A DNA stretch of 32,966 nucleotides from CBCPMX01 sp965120355 (GCA_965120355.1 CBCPMX010000136.1:1-32966), one strand, 5' to 3'; positions 24,198-32,562 are shown, counted from the first letter of the stretch. Notes: generated from the sequence alone by a model not told the origin. Made by a program: numbers and translations.

Positions 24198-24226
24198 TTT
24201 ACTTTCTGCGGGCAGCGTGCTATAAT
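24198..24226 (+). promoter_or_regulatory. Sigma-A promoter of rpsO
   Basis: TTTACT (24198-24203) and TATAAT (24221-24226) are 17 bases apart. It diverges from the ilv promoter, with about 95 bases between the two -35 boxes. Confidence 0.82.
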
Positions 24227-24232
24227 TCCTTA

Positions 24233-24346
24233 GACTGCCGCTTTGCGGCAAGCCCCATCGCTCAGTTTCGGGGGTAAAGCTCTTTTAGATGGGAGCATAC
24301 CACCGTCCCGTTACTTGGGGTGTGGGCAAACTATATTGAAAGGTGG
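24233..24346 (+). promoter_or_regulatory. Structured rpsO leader, candidate S15 autoregulatory site
   Basis: About 120 bases separate the promoter from the start codon. They include a short hairpin (TGCCGC/GCGGCA at about 24236-24250) and a longer pairing of CCCATC (24254-24259) with GATGGG (24288-24293), followed by C-rich and G-rich segments (24301-24328) that could fold over the ribosome site region. S15 proteins repress their own mRNA through such leaders in several bacteria. That this leader does so is inference from position and foldability. Confidence 0.5.
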
Positions 24347-24355
24347 AACTTTACA

Positions 24356-24622
24356 ATGATGCTGAAAGAACAGAAGACTGCTATTATTGAGCAGAACCGG
24401 ATCCATGAAACCGACACCGGCTCTCCCGAGGTGCAGATCGCCATTCTCACGGAGCGGATCAACGAGCTGACCGAGCATCTGCGGGTGCACAAGCATGATA
24501 ACCACAGCCGCCGCGGCCTGCTGAAGATGGTTGGTAAGCGCCGCAAGATGCTGGACTATCTTGCCAAGAAGGATATCAACCGCTACCGTGCGATCATCGC
24601 CAAGCTGGGCATCCGGAAGTAA
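24356..24622 (+). CDS. rpsO: 30S ribosomal protein S15
   Basis: The 88-residue protein has the normal length for S15, which binds the central domain of 16S rRNA early in small-subunit assembly. The signature is clear: HETDTGSPEVQIA, LTEHLRVHKHDNHSRRGL (the rRNA-binding helix-loop), and the basic end KKDINRYRAIIAKLGIRK. AAGGTGG at 24340-24346 is nine bases before the first of two adjacent ATG codons (24356 and 24359); either could be used. rpsO followed by pnp is a widely conserved gene pair, and no strong terminator separates them here. Confidence 0.97.
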   Translation: MMLKEQKTAIIEQNRIHETDTGSPEVQIAILTERINELTEHLRVHKHDNHSRRGLLKMVGKRRKMLDYLAKKDINRYRAIIAKLGIRK

Positions 24623-24823
24623 GAAGCAGCCGGGACAACGATCCCACGCAAAAAGCGCAAACGTGGGCCGTTGCAGGAGCTTCGTTCTGCAATGGCCCAC
24701 TCCATTCCAGGCCCCGCCGGAGCTGCTTTAGCAGTTGAAAGTACCCCCGGAGCGATTCCGGAGGCGGTTTCAAGTGCTAAACCTCCTGCGGCGCCAATAC
24801 ACGCTACAGGAGGTATTGTTTTC
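24623..24823 (+). promoter_or_regulatory. pnp leader with three hairpins, one masking the ribosome site
   Basis: The 201-base gap holds a 14-base stem (24663-24676 with 24687-24700, one G-T pair), a second 14-base stem (24727-24740 with 24768-24781, one G-T pair) that encloses a CCGGA-type hairpin, and CCTCCTG (24782-24788), exactly complementary to the pnp ribosome site CAGGAGG (24807-24813). The last pairing would hide the Shine-Dalgarno sequence. In E. coli, PNPase controls its own mRNA through a leader hairpin cut by RNase III; a related feedback is plausible here but not shown. Confidence 0.7.
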
Positions 24824-26947
24824 ATGATTACAAAAAAAGAATTTCCCAATCACCACATTTTTGAGACGGAAATTGGCGGACGCCTGTTTACCGTCGAAAC
24901 CGGCAAGGTGGCCGAGCAGGCCAATGGCGAGTGCATTTGCCGCTATGGCGACACCGTGGTGCTGGTTACTGCCGTGGCGTCTTCGGCTCCTAAGGCGGGC
25001 ATTGAGTATTTCCCGCTGACCGTGGACTTTGAAGAGCGCATTTATTCTGTAGGCCGTATCCCCGGCGCGTATCTGCGCCGCGAGGGCCGCCCCTCTGAGA
25101 AGGGCGTGCTGGTTTCCCGCCTGATTGACCGGCCCATGCGCCCCTTCTTTGACGAAGATCTGCGCAACGATGTGGTCATTACCTGCACGTGCCTGGCCAA
25201 CGACTATGACCACTCCGTGGAAGTCGTGGCGTCTCTGGGCGCGTTCATTGCCACTGCCTATTCCGACATTCCCTGGAATGGCCCCATGGCGACCACTCAG
25301 GTGGCCTATGTGGACGGCGAGTACGCCATCAACCCCACGCAGGAGCAGCGGGAACAGGCACAGATGTTTATTACCATCGCCTCCACTGCAGAAAAGGTGG
25401 TTATGATTGAGACCGAGGCCAAAGAGATCCCCGAGGATATTCTCCTGGGCGGCATCAAGCTGGCCCACGAGACCAATCAGAAGATTGTCGAGTTCATCAA
25501 TGGCATTGTCGCTGAGATTGGCAAGCCGAAGTTCACCTTTGAAAAGGCTGCTGTCAACTACGACATGCTGAACGACCTGATGGAGTACGGCATGGATCAG
25601 ATTGAGTATGCCCTGGATACGCCCGACAAGAACGTCCGCGAAGAGCGCCTGGATGCCATCCGCCTGGACTTTGCCAAAAAGTTTGCCGAAAAGTACGAGG
25701 ACTATGACCAGCACATTGAGGTCTGCCTGTACAAGATGCAGAAAAAAGTGGTCAAAAAGTGGCTGCTGGCTGGCAAGCGTGTGGATGGGCGTGCCATGGA
25801 TGAGATCCGCCCCCTGGCGGCGGAAGTGGGCGTACTGCCCCGGGTGCACGGGTCCGGCCTGTTCACCCGCGGCCAGACGCAGGTGCTGACCATTGCCACT
25901 CTGGCCAATCTGTACATGTCTCAGAAGCTGGACACGATTTTTGAAGAAGAGTCCAAGCGCTATATGCATCACTACAACTTCCCGTCCTTCTCCACTGGCG
26001 AAGCACGGGGCAGCCGCTCCACCTCCCGCCGGGAGTACGGCCACGGCGCCCTGGCGGAAAAGGCCCTGGTGCCGGTGCTGCCCAGCGTGGAAGAGTTCCC
26101 GTATGCCATCCGGCTGGTCAGCGAAGTGCTGTCCTCCAACGGCTCCACTTCCCAGGGATCCATCTGCGGCTCCACCCTGGCCCTGATGGATGCCGGCGTG
26201 CCCATTACCCGGCCTGTGGCGGGCATCTCCTGCGGCCTGATCTCCGACAAGGAGACCGGCCAGTGGCGGACCTTTATTGACATCCAGGGCGTGGAGGATT
26301 TCCACGGTGAAATGGACTTTAAAGTGGCCGGTACCACGCTGGGTGTCACTGCGATCCAGATGGACCTGAAGAACGACGGCCTGACCATGGAGATCATTGA
26401 AGACGCGCTGGAAATCTGCCGCAAGGCCCGCCTGGAGATTCTGGAGCAGGTCATGCTGCCCTGCATTTCCGAGCCTCGTGCAGAGGTCAGCCCCTATGCG
26501 CCTAAGATGCTGTCCATGAAGATTCCGGTGGATATGATCCGTCAGGTGATCGGCTCCGGCGGCAAGACCATCCAGAAGATCTGTGCAGACACCGGCGCCA
26601 AGATTGACATCGACGACGACGGCTCCATCTTTATTTCTTCTGTGGACGCGGAGGGCTGCAAGGCCGCCAAGCAGATGATCGATGACATCTGTTTTGTCCC
26701 CGAAGTGGGCAAGCTGTACTATGGAAAGGTCGTCCGCATCATCCCCATCGGCGCCTTTGTAGAGCTGGCTCCCGGCAAAGACGGCATGATCCACATTTCC
26801 AAGCTGGAAAATCGCCGCGTGGAAAAAGTAGAGGACGTGCTGAACGTCGGCGACATGACTTGGGTGAAGGTCACAGAAATCGACGAAAAGGGCCGCGTCA
26901 ACCTCTCCCGGAAGGACGCCCTGAAGGAAATGGGCCAGACCCGGTGA
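24824..26947 (+). CDS. pnp: Polyribonucleotide nucleotidyltransferase (PNPase)
   Basis: PNPase degrades RNA 3'-to-5' with phosphate, releasing nucleoside diphosphates, and works as a ring-shaped trimer in mRNA turnover. The 707-residue protein has the full order: first RNase PH domain (about 10-145), helical linker, second RNase PH domain (about 320-545) with FFDEDLR in the first and SDKETGQWRTFIDIQG in the second, a KH domain around 555-615 with the IGSGGKTIQ loop, and an S1 domain from about 625 (GKVVRIIPIGAFVEL). The start ATG at 24824 follows AGGAGG with a 10-base gap. The ribosome site lies in a hairpin, so translation is probably controlled. Confidence 0.98.
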   Translation: MITKKEFPNHHIFETEIGGRLFTVETGKVAEQANGECICRYGDTVVLVTAVASSAPKAGIEYFPLTVDFEERIYSVGRIPGAYLRREGRPSEKGVLVSRLIDRPMRPFFDEDLRNDVVITCTCLANDYDHSVEVVASLGAFIATAYSDIPWNGPMATTQVAYVDGEYAINPTQEQREQAQMFITIASTAEKVVMIETEAKEIPEDILLGGIKLAHETNQKIVEFINGIVAEIGKPKFTFEKAAVNYDMLNDLMEYGMDQIEYALDTPDKNVREERLDAIRLDFAKKFAEKYEDYDQHIEVCLYKMQKKVVKKWLLAGKRVDGRAMDEIRPLAAEVGVLPRVHGSGLFTRGQTQVLTIATLANLYMSQKLDTIFEEESKRYMHHYNFPSFSTGEARGSRSTSRREYGHGALAEKALVPVLPSVEEFPYAIRLVSEVLSSNGSTSQGSICGSTLALMDAGVPITRPVAGISCGLISDKETGQWRTFIDIQGVEDFHGEMDFKVAGTTLGVTAIQMDLKNDGLTMEIIEDALEICRKARLEILEQVMLPCISEPRAEVSPYAPKMLSMKIPVDMIRQVIGSGGKTIQKICADTGAKIDIDDDGSIFISSVDAEGCKAAKQMIDDICFVPEVGKLYYGKVVRIIPIGAFVELAPGKDGMIHISKLENRRVEKVEDVLNVGDMTWVKVTEIDEKGRVNLSRKDALKEMGQTR

Positions 26948-26967
26948 TTGATTAAATTTTGAAAAAA

Positions 26968-27004
26968 CCGCCCGCCGTGCGCTTTGCGCATGGCGGGCGG
27001 TTTT
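26968..27004 (+). terminator. Strong terminator after pnp
   Basis: A 15-base stem (26968-26982 with 26986-27000, one G-T pair, TTT loop) is preceded by AAAAAA and followed by TTTT. It begins 20 bases past the pnp stop codon and could work in both directions. Confidence 0.9.
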
Positions 27005-27106
27005 GGTGTGCGCAGCGGACAAAAGAAAACTGCCTGTTGTTTGCTCATACCAATCCTTCAGCATGCATAGACTTGTACCAGTTATGATGTGAAAGGGCTG
27101 ATTCCT

Positions 27107-28249
27107 ATGCGAAAACGGCTATTTGCGCTGATTCTGACGGCGGTTGTGTTGACAACGCCCTGTTTGGCGGCAACAGTGGAGATCTCCGCGCCGTCTGCAA
27201 TTCTGATCGAACGGTCTACCGGTACCGTTCTGTATGAGAGCAATGCAGACGAGCGGTTGGCGCCGGCGTCGGTGACGAAGATCATGACCTTGCTGCTGGT
27301 GATGGAGGCCATTGAATCAGGGAAAATCGCCTGGGGTGACACAGTTACCACCTCCGCGGCGGCAGCCGCCAAGGGCGGCAGTCAGGTGTATCTGGAAGAG
27401 GGCGAGCAGATGACTGTGGCGGAAATGGTCAAGTGCGTGGTGGTCTCTTCGGCCAACGACTGCGCCACGGCGCTGGCCGAACATGTGGCCGGCAGTGAAA
27501 GCGCGTTTGTGGAGATGATGAATGAACGGGCGGCGGAGTTGGGGATGACCAACACACATTTTGTCAATTGTACCGGCCTGGACGATGGGGAGGACGCCGC
27601 ACAGCACCTGACCACCGCCCGCGACATAGCCCTCATGTCCCGTGCGCTGCTGGGACATGAGGAGATCAAGCAGTACACAACCATCTGGATGGATACGGTG
27701 CGGAACGGGCAGTTTGGGTTGTCCAACACCAACAAGCTGGTGCGCTTTTACGATGGGACGACAGGGCTGAAGACTGGCTATACGTCCGCAGCCGGCTACT
27801 GTCTGTCTGCTTCGGCGGAGCGGGATGGCATGGAACTGATCGCCGTGGTGCTCCACTGCGACACCAGCACCAACCGGTTTGAATCGGCCAAGGCGCTGCT
27901 GGACTATGGGTTTGCCAACTACTGCCTTGTGACGCCGGAGCTGGACCGCGCTGTGGGCACAGTGCCGGTAACCTTGGGGGTAGAATCGGAAATTTCGCCG
28001 GTGTTGGGTGATACGACCCCGCTGCTGCTGGACAAAAGTCTCAAGGCTGCCGTAACGCAGGAAGTGGAGCTGACAGACTCTGTTGCGGCCCCGGTGGAGG
28101 CAGGGCAGACATTGGGGACCCTGACGGTTCAGGCGGGTGGAGAAACCCTGGCACAGATCCCTCTGGTGGCGCCGGAGGCCGTAGAAAAGCTGGGATGGCT
28201 GGATCTGTTCAAGGCGTATTTGGAGGCGCTATGCATGGGCGGGGCATAA
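27107..28249 (+). CDS. Secreted D-alanyl-D-alanine carboxypeptidase (PBP5/DacF type)
   Basis: The enzyme trims the terminal D-Ala from peptidoglycan pentapeptides and so limits cross-linking. The 380-residue product carries all three penicillin-binding motifs: SVTK (catalytic Ser55, Lys58), SAN (115-117) and KTG (222-224), in a peptidase S11 domain at about 25-265. A beta-rich C-terminal domain follows. The signal peptide (1-21, cleavage near CLAA) is typical for export. The closing helix (LFKAYLEAL) could be an amphipathic membrane anchor as in PBP5. AAAGGG nine bases upstream supports the ATG at 27107; a GTG at 27089 precedes that site. No clear promoter was found between the pnp terminator and the gene. 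The exact paralogue (dacA, dacB, dacF) cannot be decided. Confidence 0.92.
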   Translation: MRKRLFALILTAVVLTTPCLAATVEISAPSAILIERSTGTVLYESNADERLAPASVTKIMTLLLVMEAIESGKIAWGDTVTTSAAAAAKGGSQVYLEEGEQMTVAEMVKCVVVSSANDCATALAEHVAGSESAFVEMMNERAAELGMTNTHFVNCTGLDDGEDAAQHLTTARDIALMSRALLGHEEIKQYTTIWMDTVRNGQFGLSNTNKLVRFYDGTTGLKTGYTSAAGYCLSASAERDGMELIAVVLHCDTSTNRFESAKALLDYGFANYCLVTPELDRAVGTVPVTLGVESEISPVLGDTTPLLLDKSLKAAVTQEVELTDSVAAPVEAGQTLGTLTVQAGGETLAQIPLVAPEAVEKLGWLDLFKAYLEALCMGGA

Positions 28250-28277
28250 ATTTTTCCTTCAAAAAGCCGTTCCGCCA

Positions 28278-28306
28278 TTGCCAATGGTAAGAAAATGCGG
28301 TATAGT
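28278..28306 (+). promoter_or_regulatory. Sigma-A promoter of pgi
   Basis: TTGCCA (28278-28283) and TATAGT (28301-28306) are 17 bases apart, 34 bases upstream of the start codon. Confidence 0.75.
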
Positions 28307-28340
28307 AGAAACAACGAAACTAAGAAGAAGGATGTTGCAT

Positions 28341-29630
28341 ATGATCACTTGCGATATTTCTAACATTTGGGGTTCCCTCAGCCTTTCCGATCTGCTTGCA
28401 GCGGAAAATGAGGTTTCTGCGGCCCATGAGATGCTGGCCTCTGGCACCGGAGCAGGAAATGATTTTCTTGGTTGGGTTCGCCTCCCGGAGACGGTGGGCA
28501 GTGAACTGCGCCGCATCCAGGATGCTGCTGCCCGCATTCGTGCTTCCGGTGAAGCGTTGGTGGTCATCGGCATTGGCGGATCGTATCTGGGCCCCCGGGC
28601 GGCCATCGAATTGCTGAAGGGTCCTTACTACAACCTGCGTACCGATGTCAACAAGATCTTCTACTGCGGCAACAGCCTGTCTACCAAGGCTTGGGGACAG
28701 CTGTTCGATGTGCTGGAGGGGATGGATTTCTCCGTGAATGTCATTTCCAAGTCCGGAACCACCACGGAGCCGGCGGTGGCCTTCCGGAACCTGAAATGGA
28801 TGCTGGAGCGCAAATACGGCGTGGATAAGGCCAAGGAGCACATCTTTGTTACGACAGACCCGGAAAAGGGCGCCCTGCGCCAGATGGCCATGGAGGAAGG
28901 CTACGAGACCTTCTCGATTCCACCCGATGTGGGCGGCCGGTACAGCGTTCTGTCTGCTGTTGGCCTGCTGCCCATGGCCGTAGCCGGTGTGGACATTGCC
29001 ACATTGCTCAGCGGGGCGTTGGACGCCATGCACAATCTGGATGTGCGTTCCTTTGATAATCCGGTTTGGCTCTATGCTGCGGCCCGAAATTTGCTGTACC
29101 GCCGGGGGAAAAAGACGGAGCTGCTGTGCGCATGGGAGCCGGATTTCCACTACTTCTCCAGATGGTGGCAGCAGTTGTTCGGCGAGAGCGAGGGCAAGGA
29201 TGGCAAGGGCATTCTCCCGGCCTATGTGGAGTTTACGGCGGATCTGCACTCCATGGGACAGATGATCCAGCAGGGGGAGCGGACCATTTTTGAAACGATG
29301 GTGCGGTTTGCACCGCCGGAGCGCTCTTTGAAGGTGGCCATGGACTGGAAGAATCTCGACGGATTGGACTACCTGGCGGACAAGGAGCTGTCCTATGTGG
29401 AGCAGCAGGCATATCAGGGGACCGTCAACGCCCATGTGGATGGCGGCGTGCCTGTCATCACGCTGGAGACCGGCCCCATCACCGAGAGCGTGGTAGGCGA
29501 ACTGTTTTACTTCTTCGAGCTGGCGTGCGGCGTATCTGCCTATATGCTGGGGGTCAATCCCTTTGACCAGCCCGGTGTGGAGTTCTATAAGCGCAATATG
29601 TTCCAGCTTTTGGGGAAACCGGGATATTGA
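28341..29630 (+). CDS. pgi: Glucose-6-phosphate isomerase
   Basis: This enzyme interconverts glucose-6-phosphate and fructose-6-phosphate in glycolysis and gluconeogenesis. The 429-residue protein is close to the 440-450 residues usual in Firmicutes. The sugar-phosphate-binding SGTTTEP lies near residue 138, GIGGSYLGPRAA near 76, the catalytic-region segment FGESEGKDGKG in the middle of the second SIS domain, and the signature NPFDQPGVEFYK near the C-terminus. GAAGAAGGA ends eight bases before the ATG at 28341; an in-frame ATG at 28332 overlaps that site. It is a single-gene unit with its own promoter and terminators. Confidence 0.96.
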   Translation: MITCDISNIWGSLSLSDLLAAENEVSAAHEMLASGTGAGNDFLGWVRLPETVGSELRRIQDAAARIRASGEALVVIGIGGSYLGPRAAIELLKGPYYNLRTDVNKIFYCGNSLSTKAWGQLFDVLEGMDFSVNVISKSGTTTEPAVAFRNLKWMLERKYGVDKAKEHIFVTTDPEKGALRQMAMEEGYETFSIPPDVGGRYSVLSAVGLLPMAVAGVDIATLLSGALDAMHNLDVRSFDNPVWLYAAARNLLYRRGKKTELLCAWEPDFHYFSRWWQQLFGESEGKDGKGILPAYVEFTADLHSMGQMIQQGERTIFETMVRFAPPERSLKVAMDWKNLDGLDYLADKELSYVEQQAYQGTVNAHVDGGVPVITLETGPITESVVGELFYFFELACGVSAYMLGVNPFDQPGVEFYKRNMFQLLGKPGY

Positions 29631-29641
29631 GTTGAAGCTTA

Positions 29642-29685
29642 AACACACAGCAGGCATAGCCGGAAGGCCATGCCTGCTGTGTGTT
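29642..29685 (+). terminator. Hairpin terminator after pgi
   Basis: A 14-base perfect stem (29644-29657 with 29670-29683) has a small inner GCC/GGC pairing. The plus strand continues with TTATT, and the minus strand with TTT, so it may serve both converging genes weakly. Confidence 0.65.
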
Positions 29686-29725
29686 ATTGGACTTGTGTGA
29701 AAACGGCGCCTGCATTCGGCATGGC

Positions 29726-29756
29726 AGCGGGACAGCTGACGCCCCGCTGGGTTTTG
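29726..29756 (+). terminator. Second hairpin between pgi and the minus-strand capA-like gene
   Basis: The 7-base arms CAGCGGG (29726-29732) and CCCGCTG (29744-29750) are followed by GGTTTT on the plus strand. It is weaker than the hairpin at 29644-29683 and would act as a back-up. Confidence 0.5.
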
Positions 29757-29770
29757 CTGAAAATGGAGTG

Positions 29771-31165
29771 TCACGATGGCTGCGCGTCCACAATGGAATC
29801 CCAGAGAGCCTGAAATTCTGCCGGCGAGGTGCCGTCAATGATGTGGGTCTGGGCCAGTTCTTCCGTGTAGTCCTCCAGCCGCATGACGGAAAATTGCAGG
29901 CCATAGGCGCCGTGGTCTGCGCCGCGGCTGATGTGGGTCACCACCGGCGTCATTGTGCAGTTGGTGACGTAAACGCTGCTGCTGTCTTTGACAATGGTCA
30001 TGTTGGCCATGGCTCCCAGCAGGCGTGGCGCATGGTCCTGATGCGAGATGAAATTGCCCAGGGAGTAAAACACCGGCATGGTGTTGCCTTCCTTGCCCGT
30101 CAATATATCCATGGGCTGCACCACATGGGGGTGACCGCCAATGACGGCGCCAACGCCCTGATCGGCAAAAAATTGAGCCCATGCGACCTGGTCGGCATCC
30201 GGCGTATAGACATATTCTGTACCGACGTGCATAAAGACGATGACAATGTCGGAGAGTTCCTTGGCACGCTGAATGTCGCCGGCGATCTTTTCCTGATCCC
30301 AAAGCAGATCCACCCAATAGTCTTGGGAGGGGTAGGAATAATTTAACCCATAGGTATAGTTGAGCATGGCGATTTTAATGTCATTTTTCTCAACCACACG
30401 GATTTGCGCCGCGTCTTCGGCGCTGTCATGAATGCCGAGATACGTCACTTCAGGGTGTGTGCGCCAGAAGGCGATGGTGTCCAGAATACCGGTTTCCAAT
30501 TTGTCATAGGCGTGGTTGGTGGCATGGGTGACGACGTCAAAGCCCAGTTCTGCCAGCGCCTCTCCAATGGCGGTGGGACCGCCGAAGGCGGGATAATTGG
30601 TGTATTCGGATGGGTCGTCAATATAAATGGTCTCCTGATTGATGCAGGCGATATCGGCGGCTTGGATATCTTCGGCCATGGCTTCGTAAAGGGGGAGAAA
30701 ATCGTAAGTACCATCGGAGAGATGCCCGTATTCCATGACGGTGTTGTGCATCAGATTATCACCAACGGCCATCAGAGTAACTGTGGAGACAGGGACCTCC
30801 GGCTGCGGCGGCTCAGGTGAGGCGGGCGTTGGGGAGGGGGAGGCGGAAGGAGAAAAGGATGGCAGCGTCAGCGTGGCGGATTGACTGGGTTCTGAAGAAG
30901 CGGTACCGTTGTCACCTCTAAAGAAATGGCTGACACAGGCTTTAATGCCAACAGCCAGGGCGAAAAGCAGCAAAAGCAGTCCGCACAGAGCGGCAGCCTG
31001 TTTGCGTTGGTGCCGGCGCTTGTTGCGTTCAAAACGCTGCCGCCTGTATTTCTGCCGAAGACGCAGAATGTCCGCGTCGGGCTGAGCAGATGCGTTGTTT
31101 GACGATGAGGCTGCATCAAGTTGTGCGGCTTGGACGGCCGGCCTGGTTTCGTCGCGAATCTGCAC
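29771..31165 (-). CDS. CapA-like (PGA_cap) membrane-anchored protein, intact motif
   Basis: This second CapA/PGA_cap protein has 464 residues: a strongly basic segment (36-55), one membrane helix (about 57-75), a Ser/Pro-rich linker (about 90-127), then the metallophosphatase-like domain with GDN (135-137), NQE (176-178), TNH (216-218), HVGTEY and GGHPHVV. Unlike the paralogue at 1608-3083, the Asn-His metal motif is present, so this copy may be an active hydrolase or transferase. The domain would face outward. A GTG start at 31165 is chosen because AAAGGAGG lies seven bases upstream. The real substrate is unknown, and no other capsule (capB/C) genes are in the window. Confidence 0.87.
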   Translation of the reverse strand: MQIRDETRPAVQAAQLDAASSSNNASAQPDADILRLRQKYRRQRFERNKRRHQRKQAAALCGLLLLLFALAVGIKACVSHFFRGDNGTASSEPSQSATLTLPSFSPSASPSPTPASPEPPQPEVPVSTVTLMAVGDNLMHNTVMEYGHLSDGTYDFLPLYEAMAEDIQAADIACINQETIYIDDPSEYTNYPAFGGPTAIGEALAELGFDVVTHATNHAYDKLETGILDTIAFWRTHPEVTYLGIHDSAEDAAQIRVVEKNDIKIAMLNYTYGLNYSYPSQDYWVDLLWDQEKIAGDIQRAKELSDIVIVFMHVGTEYVYTPDADQVAWAQFFADQGVGAVIGGHPHVVQPMDILTGKEGNTMPVFYSLGNFISHQDHAPRLLGAMANMTIVKDSSSVYVTNCTMTPVVTHISRGADHGAYGLQFSVMRLEDYTEELAQTHIIDGTSPAEFQALWDSIVDAQPS

Positions 31166-31195
31166 AAGATCTCCTCCTTTGGTGGATTTTTGCCC

Positions 31196-31224
31196 ATCAT
31201 ACAATAAAATATGACAAAATTCAA
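31196..31224 (-). promoter_or_regulatory. Sigma-A promoter of the second capA-like gene
   Basis: Minus-strand TTGAAT (31224-31219) and TATGAT (31201-31196) are 17 bases apart. The -35 box overlaps the stop codon of the upstream small membrane protein gene, so the capA-like gene can be transcribed alone or with it. Confidence 0.65.
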
Positions 31225-31484
31225 TATGGACCGGCGCCTTGCTCCCGGAAAGTTTGGATGCCGCTGATGACAGCCCAGATCAGCATCTCTCCAAAAGCGG
31301 CCAAAATTGCGGAAAAGCATCCGGTGACAATTCCCCAAAATAGGCCGAGATCTGCTGCTAAGCTGCGCAAAAAAGCTGCCGAGCCGATCATAACGCACAC
31401 AGAGAGAAAAGCTGGGATATGCCGCTTATTGGCGCGACGGCGCGGCGAAGAGCGGGAAACAGGACGGGAATTTGAGTGCAGCAT
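31221..31484 (-). CDS. Small two-helix membrane protein of unknown function
   Basis: This 87-residue product has a basic N-terminus (RRRANKRH at 16-22), then two hydrophobic segments (about 23-38 and 48-75) with Gly/Ala-rich faces, and a short polar end. No family is recognised. The ATG at 31484 is preceded by AAAGGAGG with an eight-base gap, a strong reason to accept the gene despite its size. It lies directly upstream of the capA-like gene on the same strand, 55 bases away, and may work with it in the membrane. The possible promoter upstream, around 31531-31560, is poor; a GTATAG-A-CTATAC palindrome lies there. Confidence 0.7.
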   Translation of the reverse strand: MLHSNSRPVSRSSPRRRANKRHIPAFLSVCVMIGSAAFLRSLAADLGLFWGIVTGCFSAILAAFGEMLIWAVISGIQTFREQGAGPY

Positions 31485-31601
31485 GAGAAGTCCTCCTTTT
31501 AAAACATTTGTTTGTTGTATGATGGGAAAAGTATAGACTATACGGTGTCCCAAAAACCGGACTTACAGCAGTGATGCGACTTGTTTTTTTCGGGTGGCTC
31601 A

Positions 31602-31636
31602 AATTAAAACCCCTCTGAGCAAAACGCTCAGAGGGG
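31602..31636 (-). terminator. Terminator of metA
   Basis: An 11-base perfect stem (31610-31620 with 31626-31636, loop AAAAC on the plus strand) is followed on the minus strand by TTTTAATTT. It begins six bases past the metA stop codon. Confidence 0.88.
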
Positions 31637-31641
31637 ATAGC

Positions 31642-32562
31642 TTATGGCTCCAAGTCTCGAAGATCATAGGGCGTCACCTGATAGACGTAATAGTTCAGCC
31701 AGTTGGAGTAAAGCAGCTGACCGTGGGCGCGCCATGAGACAAAGGGCTCATTGGAAGGGTCGTCGTCAGGATAGTAGTGGGCAGGAACATCAATGTCCAG
31801 GCCCTTTTTTACATCTCGAAGATATTCGGCGGCCAAGGTGGTGGCATCATATTCCGGATGACCAAAAATAAAAATTTGGCGGGAATCGCGGCTTTGGACG
31901 GCAAAAACACCGGCCTCATCCGAAGTGGCCAGGAGCTGCAACTCATCGTTCTTGCGAATATCTGCGGCACGAACTTCTGTATATCGGGAATGAGGGGCAT
32001 AAAACCGGTCGTCGAAACCACGGAAAAGCGGAGTTGTGGAATCCAAAGGCGTGTGTTCGAAGACGCCGAACAGCTTTTTGGGAAGCTGATGCTTTTGAAT
32101 ATGATAGTGATAGTAAAGGCCAGCTTGTGCGCCCCAGCAGATATGCAAAGTATTATAGACGTGTGTTTTTGTCCACTCCATGATTTCACACAGCTCGTCC
32201 CAGTATTCTACATCCTGAAAGTCCAAATTTTCTACGGGTGCGCCAGTGATGATCATGCCATCGTATCGCTGGTCCCGAATCTGATCAAAGGTGGTGTAGA
32301 AAGAGGACAAGTATTCAATGCTGACATGTTTAGAGCTGTGGCTCAAGGTGTGGAGCAATTCCACATCAATCTGCAGCGGTGTATTGCTGAGCTTCCGCAT
32401 GAGCTGAATCTCGGTGACCACCTTGGTAGGCATTAGATTTAGAATTAGAACCTTCAGAGGTCGGATATCCTGATGGAGCGCGCGGTATTCGGTCATGACG
32501 AAAATCTTCTCACTTTCCAATACAGCGCGAGCGGGTAAGGAGTCAGAAATTTTAATAGGCAT
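31642..32562 (-). CDS. metA: Homoserine O-acetyltransferase, MetA type
   Basis: MetA acylates homoserine as the first committed step to methionine. The 306-residue protein has the glutamine-amidotransferase-like fold with catalytic Cys142 (ICWGAQ) and the His235/Glu237 pair (GHPEYD), which matches the standard numbering exactly. Position 111 is Glu (ITGAPVENLDF); in characterised MetA enzymes Glu111 goes with acetyl-CoA and Gly111 with succinyl-CoA, so acetyl-CoA is predicted despite the common name succinyltransferase. GAGG seven bases upstream supports the ATG at 32562. The gene stands alone, with its own promoter and terminator. The leader of about 50 bases is too short for a SAM riboswitch or T-box. 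Confidence 0.95.
   Translation of the reverse strand: MPIKISDSLPARAVLESEKIFVMTEYRALHQDIRPLKVLILNLMPTKVVTEIQLMRKLSNTPLQIDVELLHTLSHSSKHVSIEYLSSFYTTFDQIRDQRYDGMIITGAPVENLDFQDVEYWDELCEIMEWTKTHVYNTLHICWGAQAGLYYHYHIQKHQLPKKLFGVFEHTPLDSTTPLFRGFDDRFYAPHSRYTEVRAADIRKNDELQLLATSDEAGVFAVQSRDSRQIFIFGHPEYDATTLAAEYLRDVKKGLDIDVPAHYYPDDDPSNEPFVSWRAHGQLLYSNWLNYYVYQVTPYDLRDLEP

Noticed and set aside
24770..27064. Long open frame antisense to pnp
   Set aside because: It mirrors the codon pattern of pnp on the other strand, has no ribosome site and no recognisable domains. The same applies to the long plus-strand frames over the ilv genes.
31531..31543. GTATAG-A-CTATAC palindrome as an operator for the small membrane protein gene
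   Set aside because: It is short and overlaps a possible -10 region, so it may be chance. There is no second copy to support it.
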